From Psococerastis gibbosa (Eukaryota; Arthropoda; Insecta; Psocodea; Psocidae): 64,000 nucleotides of DNA. Under the pieces are notes generated by a model, which worked only from the letters and a program-made list of their open reading frames with translations, was not told the origin of the DNA and made no database searches. Below are positions 63,809-64,000 of the stretch, piece by piece (positions within the stretch are counted from its first letter, which is position 1; the number at the start of each line of letters is the position of its first letter). The translations under genes were made by a program, and so were the position numbers. The DNA lies in the NCBI GenBank assembly GCA_963971405.1, contig OZ020484.1:8866001-8930000 (forward strand). Reading direction: 5' to 3'.

Positions 63809-64000
63809 ACAATGCACCCAACCGACAGGCATTCAGAATCTCATTTCTTTATATGCAGCTATATCTGAATGTTGTAACATATTTATATACAATACAATAT
63901 TTATTTATTTCCTTCAATACAATACATTTTTACAATTATTATATGATTTAATGATATCTAGTTTTGTGAACAGGTTATTGCAATGCACGTGAGTGTAAAT
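63809..64000. other. Unannotated AT-rich end of window
   Basis: Low-complexity TTTATTT near 63,900 may belong to a retroelement tail. Nothing else. Confidence 0.3.

Noticed and set aside
1-64000. LTR retrotransposon or integrated viral sequence
   Set aside because: No pair of long direct terminal repeats, no primer-binding site and no gag, protease or integrase motif was noticed.

Overview
This window looks like intergenic or deep-intronic DNA of an invertebrate animal, most likely an arthropod. It is AT-rich, has no operon-like gene packing, and no host protein-coding gene can be followed across it. The recognisable coding scraps are the 3' ends of non-LTR retrotransposons (LINEs) and pieces of hAT and mariner-type transposases. 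Species cannot be named from sequence alone. The arthropod guess rests on the mixture of LINE tails, tRNA-derived SINEs and Tigger, hAT and Harbinger-like miniature elements.

Layout. 1-6.8 kb: Helentron-like repeats, a Tigger-like MITE, several hAT MITEs with clean 8-bp target duplications, a LINE 3' end and SINE-A. 7.8-10.6 kb: two short MITE families (C and D) and SINE-A. 12-17.8 kb: LINE tails, a decayed hAT element with a recognisable dimerisation domain, a possible host first exon near 14.75 kb, and a large nested foldback at 16.3-16.8 kb. 19-30 kb: SINEs, LINE tails, and a three-level nest at 26.1-26.8 kb (SINE inside a Harbinger-like MITE inside a hAT MITE). 31-42.4 kb: three more Harbinger-like MITEs, a mariner remnant, foldbacks carrying a hammerhead-like motif, and a SINE palindrome broken by two insertions. 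44.9-54 kb: five foldbacks, LINE tails and two more Helentron-like copies. 54.8-58.4 kb: a hAT element nested in a Harbinger-like MITE, a site resembling a zero-length (recursive) splice exon, and three further MITEs. 59.1-62.76 kb: a 209-bp tandem satellite. 62.8-64 kb: more SINE-A.

There is no gene system acting together here. The internal logic is transposon ecology. Non-autonomous elements (SINEs and MITEs) depend on enzymes supplied elsewhere, and insertion order can be read from the nesting and target-site duplications. The observations most worth following are the candidate recursive splice site at 56,785 and the candidate signal-peptide exon at 14,748, both on the plus strand and so possibly marking one very large host intron. 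Next are the Helentron-like family, the composite MITE-within-MITE family, the hammerhead-like foldbacks and the satellite whose unit carries a hAT-like terminal motif. All coordinates were read by eye, so edges without a stated duplication may be off by several bases.
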